Source of the DNA: Turnera subulata
Taxonomy: Eukaryota > Streptophyta > Magnoliopsida > Malpighiales > Passifloraceae
DNA length: 64,000 bases
NCBI GenBank assembly: GCA_028386065.3
Contig: JAKUCV010000854.1
Span: 124,001 to 188,000 of the forward strand
Direction: 5' to 3'
Shown: positions 32,499 to 44,736 of the stretch, piece by piece
How positions within the stretch are numbered: position 1 is the stretch's first letter
Layout of the letters: the number at the start of each line of letters is the position of its first letter
Program-made: the position numbers and the translations under genes
Notes under the pieces: generated by a model
What the model saw: the letters and a program-made list of their open reading frames with translations, nothing else
What the model was told of the DNA's origin: nothing
Databases searched by the model: none

Positions 32499-33056
32499 TG
32501 CCTCTACTGCTGATGCCCCTAGGACATGCATTGCATTTTGTGTTCTTCATGGTTTATAGCATGGTTTCTACTAAGGTTCTTGTTATGGTTCTTATGTTGG
32601 TTCTTACGTTGGTTTTTGTGTTTCCTTTCTGCACAACGTCTTTAATTTCAGCTCTGCTCATGTTTCAGATATTTGCTATTTAGATATTCAGTTTGTTTTC
32701 TTATAATATGCCTGCTATCTCTACCCTTTGTCCTTATTATATTTTGTTGATGCCAAAAGAGGGAGAAAATTGTTGGTTGGTTGGACTCTGGAATCCAACA
32801 CTGTTAAGCATATATTATGGATGTTTTTTTTTTTACTGTTGATTATTATTGCGCTACTCTGCTGTTGTCAATGTATGCTAGATGATTGGTGCTATAAGCA
32901 GGGGGAGGTTTTTGGCTAAGTTGAAAAAGCCAATGGCGCTTTATGCACAAAAGTTTTTGGTTATAGAGGGAGTATTCAAGTAGGGGGAGTGTGCTTATAT
33001 GAAGTGCTATTTTTACTAACCCCAGTTTTGCAGAGATCAACACAGTGTTTGTCATC
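32499..33056 (+). other. Element A 3' untranslated region
   Basis: No coding signal. Contains imperfect repeats of ttcttatgttggttctta around 32570-32625 and several ggggga purine runs. Confidence 0.55.
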
Positions 33057-33073
33057 AAAAAAAAGGGGGAGAT
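33057..33073 (+). other. Polypurine tract of element A
   Basis: aaaaaaaagggggagat immediately before the LTR TGTTAG. Confidence 0.88.
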
Positions 33074-34228
33074 TGTTAGCCTAAACATGGGTCTATACTT
33101 TAATTAGTGTTCATCCATAATTAACCATGTTTAGTGTGTTGATATATTATGATTTTGATGACTAACAAACTGGATTAGATGTTTGCCATATATACTTGTG
33201 TTGAGTTTTCTCGCAGCTTGGTTTTCAGCTTGGTTTCAGAAGAAACCACACCTGTCTGTCAACATCGTGGACCCTACTGCAAGTGGGCCAAGTGGTCTCA
33301 ATGGTCCATATAGCAATTAAGGCCAACTTCCAACTACTCCAACAGACAGAGAAAATGGTCCAACAGTAGAGGGAAGACTTCAGCCTTTATCTTTCACCTC
33401 TCTTTAATCAATTATATGAAGGGGACCATGTGGTCCATCTTTGTGGTCCGAATTGCCGAAAAAGGAAAGTCTTTGTATAATGGAGGCAAATGAAGAGTGG
33501 ACTTCCTCAAAATGAAGCAGCAGCATCCTGTAGAGCATCAAAGTCTGATCTGGAGCTTCATGGGAGATTGTAGCCGTTGGAGGAAGAGAAAAATATCTCA
33601 CCTACCCCCACCAACTCAAGCACTATATAAGGATGGCCATTACATAACTTTCTTCCTCAACCCATCCATTTGAAAACGTGCTATTGAGTTGATTATTGAG
33701 CTTATACCTGCTGTGTTCTTGCTGTTCTTGAGAGCTTTGAATTTGTGCTTAATCTTGTTCTCCAAGTTCTTACAAAGGGTAGAGTGTTTAGGCAAGACTA
33801 GTGTAGTATTGCTGGGTCCTCAAATCAGGATTTTGATTTGAGTGAAGGTTGGAGTTTAGCCTTGGAAAAACTTGTAAAGGTTAGAACTTAGCTTGCAAAA
33901 GCTTGTGTGTGTAAAGGTTAGAGCTTAGCCTGCAAAGCTTGGTTTCTGTAAACGGTTAAGGCTGATCCCGCAAAAGCCTAAGATAGTGAGAGTTTCTAAA
34001 ATCCTAAAAGAAGGGCCTTTAGGTAGTGGAGGTACCTGGTGAGGGGGAACCACTGTAAATCACTGTGTCAACCTTTTTCAGTTCTATTCTCTCTATCTTT
34101 TTGCATTTAACACTCATTAGTTCTGTGTATTTGTGGTTCGTAAAGAAACCACTTGGTTCCTCAGAAACCAATGTGATTCCATAGAAACCAACTCAGAAAC
34201 CAACCTCGATTGAAGGGTGGCCTGATTC

Positions 34229-34294
<66 letters not shown>
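33074..34294 (+). repeat. 3' LTR of element A, 3' end missing
   Basis: Collinear with 19098-20305 up to the C-rich tract (cctgattcacccc). There the sequence becomes 65 consecutive C and then unrelated gcattttgcatgtgg. The last ~25 LTR bases (ctctcaggcctattcgggctaaca in the 5' LTR) and the TSD are absent. Confidence 0.88.
34230..34294. repeat. 65-bp poly-C homopolymer
   Basis: Uninterrupted C; the corresponding tract in the 5' LTR is a dozen C, one T, then six C. Likely expansion or an assembly join. Confidence 0.95.
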
Positions 34295-34295
<1 letters not shown>

Positions 34296-35320
34296 CATTT
34301 TGCATGTGGACTCTATGTTGTTACAGCCTGTAACTTAGTCTTTAGATAAGGCTCTCATTAAATAAGCTTCCTAAGTTTGGAGGTTCTATATCTCTTTTTT
34401 CTCATGTATTGCTGTATTTTAATGTACTCTTTTCAAGAAGTTTAATAATATGAGTCTACCAACCTTTTCATTAAAATAAAAAAACTCTCGTTGTAACCAA
34501 AAAAGATATATATTCTGATTTTTTCCACAAGCAGATACCAGGAGTTTTGTTAAAATTTCAAAGTATGGTTAATTAAGAAGGAAAAAAACTGTAGATGAAA
34601 TCCTCTTTACATACGGCCACTCCACAGGGTTTTTATAGGATTATGATTCAATCAAAGTACTGAAGGGATCATTGTTTACAGTATTTTTTTCCTACAAATT
34701 ATTTGTTTCCTACAATCAACTGAATAACAAACAGACGCTGTTTATCTAATGGGAACCTTTATTGGAATTGTTGATCTTCAATAAAATTCCATCATTAATT
34801 AATGGCATCTCGTATGTTTAAAGCGGTAGGTATATTACTGGACAGTGTTGTAGTATTATCAACTTCTATATTTTTTAAAAAAATTAATAATAATAATATT
34901 AATAATAATTCATTAAAATTGAATATTAGATAGTACTTACCTGCAATAAAAAAATAAAAAACCCAATCAATATAGAATTGTAATTACTCAAAATTCTGGA
35001 TGTAGAGTTTTTAACAAAATCGGCATGACAGAAAAAAACTGATTTATTAGTGTTTTATTTAGAGAATATCTCTCTTCAATAAATAAAGAAACTAAAGGAG
35101 TGGTTATAGTGTTATTTGTTAATGCATGAAATTATCTCCACATACAAATTTTTTAAGAGATTCGGCAAAACCATCTCGGACTTCTATTTCTTTTTTTTTT
35201 AAAAAATCAATAATAATAATTCATTAATAAAAGGTAATTGGGTTAATAATTAATAAATAGAGGGTAACTCGGTCAATTTGCCGGCTTTTCTAGAGTTGGT
35301 GCTTTTATATAGTATACAGA
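34295..35320 (-). other. H2 5' part right of element A, no gene seen
   Basis: AT-rich, no ORF of note. 35170-35320 matches the H1 5' end region (gtcaatttgccggcttttct, tagagttggtgcttttata) and ends ...gtatacaga, i.e. TC at the 5' tip on the minus strand. Confidence 0.6.
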
Positions 35321-36160
35321 CTAGTTTTTCTGCACGTGCGATGCACGTAGTACGATAATTTATAATGTACATTATTTTTTAATATTAATAATTATTTAAA
35401 TGAAAAATAATAAATAAATTATGTAAATAGAAATTATTAAATTACACTATCGTTTTTTAATGTACTTCGACATGATATGGTAATATATTATTATGATGAC
35501 ATTCTAAAATTTATTATTATTAATGAAAAAATATGTTTCTATTTATGGAAAAGAATAATAAATTAAATTAAATTATGAAAAAGTGTAAGGGGGAATAATA
35601 TTGATTTTTCATATTTATAAATTATTTATTCATCTTTTGTAATGTTAGGTAACAATTCATGCATTTTTTTATATCATAATGTTTACTGATTTTAAAATAT
35701 GAAAAATAATATTACTTGTCATTATACATGGATAGAATTTCTATATAATTACGTTTTCAAATTTTCTTGTATATAACACATTTATATTTGCACCTTTCAT
35801 TTGCTGCTTTCACATCTCTTCCATAGAGTTTATATTAACTATTTTTAATTTTTTATGTAGCATGATATATTTTGAAAATGTTATGTTAGTTCTCAATTAT
35901 TTGTATTTTTTACATATATATCTTATCTATTTTGATATAAAAGATATCGTAATATGTTTTTTAAATTTTTTAAAGTCAATACGAAGATAATTATTCTATT
36001 CAATTTATTAGACGTTTTCATCATTTTTATATTAATTTGAATTTATTAGATAGTTTCAATAAACTTTGAGCACATCCGTCATGAGTTCTCACGATTATTC
36101 TTCTTCATATTCGTTGTTTTTTCAGTACTTATTTTTCGTTTACTGTTATTAGTATAATTT
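35321..36160 (-). other. H3 3' half, non-coding
   Basis: Very AT-rich, no coding signal. The terminal 35 bases contain the CTAG and hairpin. Confidence 0.6.
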
Positions 36161-36165
36161 AAAGG
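36161..36165. repeat. Target-site duplication AAAGG (left) of element B
   Basis: AAAGG before the LTR TGTTAGCCC at 36166 and again at 48993-48997 after the other LTR. Confidence 0.93.
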
Positions 36166-37441
36166 TGTTAGCCCGAATAGGTCTGGGGGGGAGTGAATCA
36201 GGCTACCATTCTATCGAGGTTTCTTTCTGAGTTGGTTTCTATGAAATTACTTTGGTTTCTGAGGAACCAAGTGGTTTCTTTATGAACCACAAACACACAG
36301 AACTAATCAGTGTGAAATGCACAAAGGTAGAGAGAACAGAAGAGAGAAAGGTTGGCACAGTGATTTATAGTGGTTCCCCTTCACCAGGTACCTCCACTAC
36401 CTAAAGGCCCTTCCTTTAGGATTTTAGAAACTCTCACTATCTTAGGCTTTTGCGGGATCAGCCATAACCGATTACAGAAACCAAGCTTTTGCAGGCTAAG
36501 CTCAAACCTTTACACACACAAGCCTTTGCAGGCTAAGCTCTAACCTTTACAAGTTTTTCCCAAGCTAAACTCTAACCTTTACTGAAATCAAAACCCTGAT
36601 TTGAGGACCCAGCTATACTACACTAGTCTTGCCTAAACACTCTACCCTTTGTAAGGACTTGGAGAATAAGATTAAGCACAAATTCAATGCTCTCAAGAGC
36701 AGCAAGAACACAGCAGGTATAAGCTCAAGAATCAACTCAATAGCACGTTTTCAAATGGCTGGGTTGAGGAAGAAAGACATGCAATGGCCTTCCTTATATA
36801 GTGCTTCAGTTGGTGGGGGTAGGTGAGATATTTTTATGTTCCTCCAACGACTACAATCTCCCATGAAGCTCCAGATCAAACCTTGATACTCTGCAGGATG
36901 CTGCTGCTTCATTTTGAGGAAGTCCACTCTCCATTTGCCTTCATTATACAAAGACTTTCCATTTTTGGCAATTCGAACCACATTGTTGGACCACATGGTC
37001 CCCTTCACATAATTGATCAAAGAGAGGTGAGAGACAAGGGTTGAAGACTTCTGCTTAGTGTTGGACCATTTTCTTTGTCCGTTGAAGTAGTTGGGAGTTG
37101 GCCTTAGTTGCTGTATGGACCATTGGGACCACTTGGCCACTTGCTGCTGGGACTACGACGTTGACAGTCAGGTGTGGTTTCTTCTGAAACCAAGCCGTCT
37201 GGTTTTTGGATAGAACCAAGTTGAAAACCGAACTGAAAACCAAGCTGCAATAAGACTCAACACAAGTATATATGGCAAACTTCTAATCCAGTTCGTTAGT
37301 CATCAAAATCAAAATATAGTATATATGGCAAACTTCTAATCCAGTTCGTTAGTCATCAAAATCAAAATATATCAACACATTAAACATGGTTAATTATAAA
37401 TTAACATTAACTAGAGTATTAGACCCATGTTTAGGCTAACA
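36166..37441 (-). repeat. 3' LTR of element B
   Basis: 1,276 bp. Longer than the other LTR mainly because of a 53-bp tandem duplication at about 37266-37371 (unit atatggcaaacttctaatcc...). TATA box on the minus strand at 36794-36800. Confidence 0.92.
37266..37371. repeat. 53-bp tandem duplication in the B 3' LTR
   Basis: Two nearly identical 53-bp copies; only one copy in the 5' LTR (48865-48920), so it arose after insertion. Confidence 0.9.
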
Positions 37442-38004
37442 AACTCCGCCTTTTTTATGATGACAAACATTGTGTTGATCTCTGCAAAAGCCAGGGTTAG
37501 TAACAAAATAATACTTCATGTAAGCATACTCCCCCTATATTTATACTCCCCCAAAAACAAATATGTTTGTGCATTAAGTACCATTGGCTTATTCAACTTA
37601 GCCAAAAACCTCCCCATGCTTATAACACCAATCTTCTAGTATACATTCACAATAGCAGAGTAGCGCAATCATAATAATCAGCAATAATTATCCATAATGT
37701 ATGCTTAACAGTGTTGGATTCCAGATTCCAACCAACCAACAATTTTCTCCCCCTTTTGGCATCAACAAAATATAAGAAGGACAAAGGGTAGAAATAGTAG
37801 GCATATTATAAGAAAAGGAACATAAACATAATATTCAAATACCAAACATCCAAAACATGAGCAGAACTGAAATTAAAGACGTTGTGCAGAAAGGAAACAC
37901 AAAAAACAACATAAAAACCAACATAAGAACCATAATAAGAACCTTAATAGGCACCATGCTATAAACCATAAAGAACACAAAATGCAATGCATGTCTTAGG
38001 GGCA
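37442..38004 (-). other. Element B 3' UTR and degraded polypurine tract
   Basis: Next to the LTR the minus strand reads aaaaaaggcggagtt, a decayed version of the aaaaaaggggagat tract of A. The rest is non-coding, parallel to 32499-33056 of A. Confidence 0.6.
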
Positions 38005-38806
38005 TCACTCATCATCAGTATCAGACTCAGGATAAGATGCAGCAATTTTATCCAGAGCTTCCATCACAGTAGCCTCAAAGTTGGTCATCTGATCCTTAAG
38101 ATCATCTAGCAAACTTTCAACCGCAACCACACGAGCACGAAGATCATCATTTTGAATAGCCTTCCCCTTTGGTTTCTTGGTCACAGAGTAGTTCCCTTCA
38201 GCATAAGGCTTAATAGACGTCTTGGACAGAGTGAGACTGCTGATAATCACAGGACTGATAGGTGCAGGGCCATTTGTGGGAATCGAAGAGAATTTTCGAG
38301 CCAAGAGAGTGATCAAACCTCCAAAACATGGAACCTTGCAGTTGGCCAGATGATGAAGAATTGGAGTTCCATAGCAGATGGGTGTCTTCTTGATAATGCA
38401 GGCAAAAGTCCACTGATCACTGAGCATCACCGTGGTTTTATGGTGTGGTCTCGGTAAAACAACTCGAATCAACATGTACATCAACACACGATGTAGTGGA
38501 ACCAAATCCTTGTACTTTCCTCTCTGATAAGATCTTCCAAAGAGCAACTTATTCCCTTCAACATTGGTAGGAGTACCCTTATGATGCTTCTCATTATCAT
38601 ACACCACTTGAAGTTTTCCGGGCTTCAGCTTAAGGATCGCAATGATATCTTTGGCAGAGATGGTGACATTCTTTCCATTAAGACGGGTGGTGATGGACAC
38701 AGTGGCACCAGTAGCATTAGTGGTTGATTTCAAATGCTTGAAAAACTCCTTGACCATCGGTTCATAGGCTTTGGCCTTCAAAGTGGCCAGAAATCCAAGC
38801 TGAACT

Positions 38807-40513
38807 AGGATAGCCTCCTGCAAGTATACAGGGTGTTGTAGTACCAAGGTCGTCTCACAGGGATCTTTGCTAAGTACTATTAACAATGTGATATATGATT
38901 ATCTAGAAAATAAAGCCTCAAAGAGGAGTTGATTGAATGGTGTAATAAACTTGGAAAAGAAAACAACAAGAATAATAAATGAGATGACAATGATGAGAAA
39001 ACACCTAGGAGTTTGGGGAATCCCTTGCCACAATTTCCATGCAATTAAGTGCAACACAACCAAGCCGTGTTCTGTCACTACATGACCTGCCTGTGTAGAT
39101 CTGATATTAAATCCNATTTCCATGCAATTAAGTGCAACACAACCAAGCCGTGTTCTGTCACTACATGACCTGCCTGTGTAGATCTGATATTAAATCCTAA
39201 AAATACTCTTCTTTGAAAGAACCGGTAAACTCAACTAGATCAATAGCCTACTTCCGTAAGCCGTAAAACCCCTTCCTAACTTATCTCCACTATCCATTCT
39301 GCCAGTGTTGAAATTAATTAAGAGCTTTAAGTTCTTACCTTTAAGTCTCCAATAGAAAGCACGCCCCTCCTGAGGTCGGTTCCTAAAGCCCGGTCTAAGG
39401 TTTTCTATAGGAAACTGACGTTGTCACTTAATAGTCTCCTATTATGGATTTAAGCTAATTGTTGATCAGGCAACTAACTTAATTGAGCATCAAAGACCGG
39501 ATCAAAGAAGAATAATTAAAAGAAATAATATTTTAATTAGGTTTGCATGAAAATAAAGACAAGATCATCCCCTAGTCCTAGATTAGAAAATTAGCTAGAC
39601 ATAATTTGAGAAGAAATAAAACCAAGAGAAGGCATCATTTAATTCCAAGGTAAAAGTTAAATAAATAAGATAGCCAACCTTGAATTGATGAATAACCTCT
39701 TCACTTGTATTAATTCCCAGGCTCAAATTACAAAAGAAACTAAGTGTTTGACAACGAAATGAAAAAGTACAAAGAAATAAAATCCTAGACTAGAGTATGT
39801 AGAGTAATCAGAAAACTGGGAGCAAAATCACGAACTCCCAGTGTCCCCCTGCTTGTCTTCGTGTGATGCTTTTATAACAGGGGAAGGGAACCACTTTTGG
39901 CCGTGAGCAAATACTGACCAAGCCATGAAATTTGGTTGTCATGTGGCTTGAGGAGGAGGCCTTGAACTTTTCATGACTCACTCGTACAGATGGCACTACC
40001 TTGGCTAGATTTATGGATTTTTCCAAATCAAGTACCAAGTCAATATGCACGAATAAAGGAACAGATATCATGATGGTTCTTGACTTGGTCTTTAGAAATT
40101 CTTTTTCTTCAATTCATGGAAGAGGGGCCACGTTGCTTTGTTTTAAAATTCAAGCAAGATATGCAGCTGAAGGTGGTGATTCTCGTCATGATTTGGCCCA
40201 AAGATTTGGCATTTTCCAAATTTAAAATTCAAAGCCAAAAATGCAGGAGAATTTGAAGATATCAAAACGGTTTGTTGATTTGGCCAATAACAAAATTCAT
40301 CCTTCCATCTTCACCATCTCCAACTTAAGTCCATATCCAAAGAGCTCGACTTCAAAACGGCCAAGAATTCGTAATTTCCTGCAAAAAGGTCCTTACGCAC
40401 TAGGATGAGAAAATTTATTAAAATTAAATAAAATAAATGCAAGAAAAAACCAAAAAGAAAATAAAAAAAGTATGAAATAAACCCCAAATGATGTGTAAAA
40501 TATTCACACATCA
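38807..40513 (-). mobile_element. 1.7-kb insertion in the env-like ORF, probable solo LTR
   Basis: The flanking frame is restored if 38807-40513 is removed. AACT flanks both sides (38803-38806, 40514-40517). On the minus strand the insert starts TGATGTGTGAATATTTTACA, with a gatgtgtaaaatattcacacatc palindrome as in some plant LTRs, and ends near a TGCA (38819-38822) plus about 12 extra bases. No coding capacity. The TG...CA end and short duplication favour a solo LTR; the 4-bp duplication and ragged end leave doubt. Confidence 0.55.
39033..39197. other. Exact 82-bp duplication around a single N (39115)
   Basis: 39033-39114 and 39116-39197 are identical (atttccatgcaattaagtgc ... aaatcc), separated by one N. 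This is what an unmerged contig overlap looks like. Confidence 0.9.
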
Positions 40514-42166
40514 AACTTTCTTCAGGATATCAGATACCCCCAAGTCAGCAAAATCCTCCATAACCATAGTATGTGGTGCATAGAAGGTAGATAAGTTCAC
40601 TTCTCTCTTCTTCGTCTTCTTTGCAGGTTTACCTTTGACTGGTCCTTTTGCCTTCTTCTTTGGAGGTTTAGCTGGGGTTTCCTCCTCTTCATCTTCTTCA
40701 TTATCATGCTCTTCATCTTCATCTCGGTCATTCTCTTCTTAGTCATCTTAACTAGCTTCTTCATCACTTTCTTCTGCATCATTGAAGTTGGAATCATCAT
40801 CCGAATCATCTCCCCTTTTTCTCTTCTTAGAAACTTCAGGCTCTTCTGACGCAGCATCCTCAGACTTGGAACTGTTCGAGCTTGAGTGATCTCTAGATTC
40901 TTCATCATCTTCTGGTTCTGGTTCTGGTTCAGATTCTCCAACCTTCCTTTTTCCTCCAGCCTTTGTCATTGGTTTTGGGGCTGGTTTCTTGGAAACCACA
41001 GCGTCAGTTGGTTCATGAAAGACTATACTAATGTTCTTCTTTGGAGTGACAGGTTTCACATGCTTGACTGGGTTGAGAGTCACTTTAGCTTTCTTCTTAT
41101 TCTGAGAAGTCTTAGTCTTTATTGGTGTCTCATGATCAATGTCAAACGATTCATCTAGTTTCTCAGAAGCCACATACTCGTAGGAATGGACAGAATCAAC
41201 AGCTTCCTTGCTCACTCTGAGTACATCAGTCATTACATCATCATCCTCCTCTTGTTGTGCAATGTTTAGATCCACAGTGTGTGGCTTTTCAACAGGCTGT
41301 GAGGTGGTTTGAACCGAAACCACGGGTGGAACCACAGCGGGAACCACATTAGGAACCAAGTTGGTCTTATTACCAACTTCACGACTTGCCTTCTCAGTAG
41401 TATCTAGCAGTTCATTTCCTTCACGCAATGCTTTTGAGTAGGCTTCTTCTTCTTCTCTAGAGGGTGTTCGGATGAGGCTTTCTGGTGTAGTATAGCCTTT
41501 GATGATAAAATCTGAAATCATATCCCCAAATTCCTCTCTTTTCTTTTCACGAAATATTTTGGGATCATGACCAGGTGGAATTACTATGTGCTTAACAAAG
41601 TTATCAATCATTGATATGACCATACTAGGGGTAAGCACAGGAGGATCTTCTATAAGTATGGTGGTTGTGCTAGCACTAGGTTTATCAATGATTGTGTGTG
41701 GGATGGTCTTCTCACTATCTTCAGGTGTAGGAACACGATAACTAATAGGATCTGGACATAAGAGGTCAGTTTGAGGTGTATTACCAGTGAGAGGTGTTTT
41801 GAGCCATGAGGGTGCAGAAGACCCTTCAGGAACAGTGCTTTTCTCTATGGTTGGCCAAGGTTTTCGATCAAGCCAAACTTTTTCAGACCCCTTCTGAATT
41901 TCCTGCTTTTCCCAAGCCTCTTTGAACATCGCTGATTCTTCAGCCTTTGTAGCAGCACATGGAGTGGTAGTGAGCTCCTCCATCTCCTTTTGTTCATGCT
42001 CCTTCTTGAGGTATGCAAGTTTGGCAGCCTCAATCTCTTCTCGATTTAGTGGCTTAGGTTTGGTAGTGTGTGAGGTAGAAGAGGTTTGTTTCGAAACATG
42101 CTTCTTAGACTTGGCTGTTTTGGTGTTTCTCTTCCTCATCTTGTGAGTGTTTGGGTTTGAAAGCAA

Positions 42167-42799
42167 CTCTGGTTTAGAAGAGAGAAGGATTTAGGGATAG
42201 AGTTGTGAGTGAATGAGAATTTGTGTTAATGAAGGAGTGTGTGTGGGGTTTAAAAACAAGTGGATGTGACCGGTTAAGGGAATGGATTATTGGAGAGAGA
42301 GTGGCAAAGGAATCAGAACAGATCACGGGATAGCTTGTAACGATTGAAAGCATTAACTCCTCTTCCACTTTTTCAGAGATTGTCGAGGCGTGGTCATGAT
42401 GGTCCCCCACTTTCGAAAAATCAGGACCACTTTGACCTTCCTTTCTTTCCGAATAGAGATTCTGATTTTTATCCCCATAGAATATCTTTTAGTTGACCAT
42501 CTTCAATTATCCTAATCTTCTTTGTCTCCAACCAAAGATGCTTTCATCGGGTAATATTTGTTGGGTACAAGGTTTTCACTGAAACCATACTACTCCTCTT
42601 CATCCATTTTGTCTCAATTGATGACTGTAATGCCTCAAGCAAATTCCTCATATGCCAAAATGCATCGTGAAAGTGTGTGTAATGTGGGATAAATGCATGA
42701 AGTGCTAATATGATTATGTTTGCATATGTTAGTGAAAGAGCATGGTTTTATGCAGCAGCCAAACCTAAAACCAATAGTAAAACCAAATAAGCAAATAAG
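42167..42799 (-). other. Spacer between pol and env-like ORF of element B
   Basis: No coding domain. 42280-42420 aligns with 31480-31610 of A, where the env-like deletion begins. Confidence 0.55.
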
Positions 42800-44715
42800 T
42801 CATGGTAAATTGCACATTCCAAGTTCAAGCCTGATTTTGGTGAACTGATCTTCTTTAAGTGGCTTTGTGAAGATGTCCGCAAGCTGATTTTCAGTTTTCA
42901 CGAACTCAATGGCAACATCTTTCTTTAACACATGATCTCGGATAAAATGATGACTCACTTCAATGTGCTTGGTCCGAGAGTGTTGTATAGGATTCTTAGT
43001 AAAATTGATGGCACTGGAGCTGTCACAATAGAAGGGAACACAATTAAATGTTAGTCCATAATCACAAAGAGTTTGTTTCACAGCATATTCAGCCTCAGTG
43101 GTGGATGTTGCAACCGAATTTGGCTTCATGCTTGACCAAGACACAAGGGATTGTCCAAGTAATTGACAAGTTCCACTTGTGCTTTTTCTATCTAGGGTAC
43201 ATCCTGCAAAATCTGCATCTGAATAGCTTGTTAGCTCAAAAAGTTAACTTTGGGGTACCATAAACCAAGCGAAGGTGTGCCCTTAAGATATTTGAATATG
43301 CGCTTTGTTGCCTTAAGATGTGATTCTTTTGGACATGATTGAAACCTTGCACATAAGCACACACTAAAAGTTATATCAGGTCTGGTGGCTGTGAGATATA
43401 GAAGACTACCTATCATACCCCTGTACAATTTTATATCAACATCCTTACTGTGTTCATCCTTGTCAAGTTTGGTGGATGTACTCATTGGAGTGGGGCTAGG
43501 CTTGGTTTCTGACAAACCAAACCGCTTCAGTAGCTCACGAGTGTACTTAGCTTGATTGATGAAGATACCTCCATCAAGTTGCTTAAGTTGAAAGCCCAGA
43601 AAGAAATTGAGCTCACCCATCATGCTCATCTCAAATTCACTGTGCATGAGGCTTTCAAATTCCTTACAAAGTAGATCATTAGTAGCATCAAATAAAATAT
43701 TATCAACATAGATTTGCACAATGATGACATCACTTTTGTCAGACTTAACAAACAAAGTTGAATCAACTTTTCCTCTAGAAAAACCTTTAGAAACCAAGTA
43801 TGAGCTTAACCTATCATACAGAGCCCTAGGTGCTTGCTTAAGTCCATATAATGCCTTTTTAAGCTTGAATATATGTTCTGGATGTTCATGACTTTCAAAA
43901 CCAGGTGGTTGTTCAACATATACTTCTTCTAGAATATATCCATTTAAGAATGCACTCTTAACTTCCATTTGATATAGCTTAAATGATCTATATGATGCAA
44001 ATGCAAGTAACATGCGAATGGACTCTAATCTAGCAACAGGAGCAAAGGTCTCATCGTAATCTATGCTGTCTTCTTGATTATACCCTTGAGCAACTAACCT
44101 TGCTTTGTTTCTTACCACAACACTTGATTCATCAAGTTTATTTCTGAAGACCCATTTGGTACCAATGACTGGATGTTCAATTGGTCTTGGCACTAACTCC
44201 CAAACATCGCTTCTTTTGAATTGGTTCAGCTCTTCTTGCATTGCCATAACCCAATTCTCATCAAGAATGGCTTCTTTTGCACTTTTGGGTTCAACTTGAG
44301 AGAGGAATGCAAGAAGCGAATTGATATTGTGCAGCGAGGATCTGGTAGTCACTCCTTTATTTAGATCACCAAGGATAACATCAGTTGTATGTCCCCTAGG
44401 TGCCCTGATGTTTCCATGGGAAGTTGATCCTTGTTCTACTACATTTGGTTCACCACCAGAACCACTTGGTTGGATCACTGGTTCCAGGCGTGGTTGGACG
44501 CTTGGTTCTACTCTTGGTTCCAACACAGAAGGTGTAGGTGGTGCCAGCACAGGTGGTTCTTCCTCCTCTTCCACAAAATTCTCACGATTGACAATATGTG
44601 GTTGCTCATCACATGCTATGTCAGTATCTATGTCATCACTTTCATCACAAGGGTCAATTTCATCAAATACAACATGCATGGTTTCTTCTACAACCAAGGT
44701 TCTTTTATTATACAC
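42800..44715 (-). pseudogene. Element B reverse transcriptase and RNase H
   Basis: 494 open codons (44715-43231) hold linker and RT: WELVPRPIEHPVIGTKWVF, YQMEVKSAFLNGYI (the motif A Asp is Glu here), KKALYGLKQAPRALYD, and IVQIYVDNILFDA, where the second Asp of YVDD is Asn (codon 43699-43701). Two changes at catalytic positions make this RT inactive. A frameshift near 43235 leads to RNase H (43144-42800: TTEAEYA, YCDSSSAINFTKNP, RTKHIEVSHHFIRD), with about 13 codons deleted after TTEAEYA relative to A. Ends LELGMCNLP then TGA, as in A. Confidence 0.92.
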
Positions 44716-44736
44716 TCTATATGCCTTACTAGTAAG

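Larger units (their letters stand above)
19098..34294 (+). mobile_element. SIRE/Maximus-like Ty1/Copia retrotransposon A, interrupted by element N
   Basis: LTRs of about 1.2 kb start TGTTAGCC; the 5' LTR ends GGGCTAACA. PBS attGGTAGCGGAGCC at 20306. Order gag-PR-IN-RT-RNH (integrase before RT, so Ty1/Copia), then a third env-like ORF, a PPT at 33057 and the 3' LTR. Element N (23295-28972) is inserted between integrase and RT. Gag has stops and a frameshift; RT-RNH is one long open frame. The 3' LTR runs into a 65-C tract and lacks its last bases and the TSD. The SIRE/Maximus assignment rests on the two-knuckle gag and the ORF after pol. Confidence 0.88.
15421..35320 (-). mobile_element. Helitron H2 (RepHel copy with HUH motif), split by Copia element A
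   Basis: The left boundary CTAG at 15421-15424 (ctagtttttgtgtaagtacg) is a minus-strand Helitron 3' end directly abutting the H1 5' end. The right boundary is the 5' end tctgtatactatataaaagc read on the minus strand from 35320 (TC start, typical plant Helitron). Coding remains lie at 15715-18592. Copia element A occupies 19098-34294, so H2 itself is about 4.7 kb. Confidence 0.8.
38005..42166 (-). pseudogene. Element B env-like third ORF (about 820 codons, interrupted)
   Basis: Begins at ATG 42166 (MLSNPNTHKMRKRNTKTAK). Residues 1-470 are low-complexity and probably disordered: basic start, Pro/Thr-rich centre, then acidic and Ser-rich runs (ESEPEPEPEDDEES) with basic NLS-like clusters (KKRKRGDD, PKKKAKG). 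Two TAA codons near 40730-40750 interrupt one continuous frame that goes on to FADLGVSDILKKV. A 1.7-kb insertion (38807-40513) follows, then the conserved part: KAKAYEPMVKEFFKHL, TISAKDIIAILKLKPGKL, GRSYQRGKYKDLVPLHRVLM, MLSDQWTFACIIKKTPICYG. The end is helical (LDDLKDQMTNFEATVMEALD). It sits in the env-like position of SIRE/Maximus elements; no membrane segment was seen, so an envelope role is doubtful. NLS-like clusters hint at a nuclear role (inference). Confidence 0.75.

Noticed and set aside
34117..34305. Glycine-run ORF on the minus strand
   Set aside because: Produced by the 65-C homopolymer; no biological coding signal.
34295..34500. Possible LINE or gene 3' end (Helitron-captured)
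   Set aside because: AT-rich with a 3' UTR look but no protein or poly(A) evidence strong enough to call.
38803..40517. Calling the 1.7-kb insertion a complete solo LTR with 5-bp TSD
   Set aside because: The duplication is only AACT and one end does not have TG/CA at the duplication, so only a tentative call was made.
40597..40941. 114-codon Lys/Met-rich minus-strand ORF
   Set aside because: Shifted frame of the acidic region of the env-like ORF; the frame continuing from 42166 explains the conservation.
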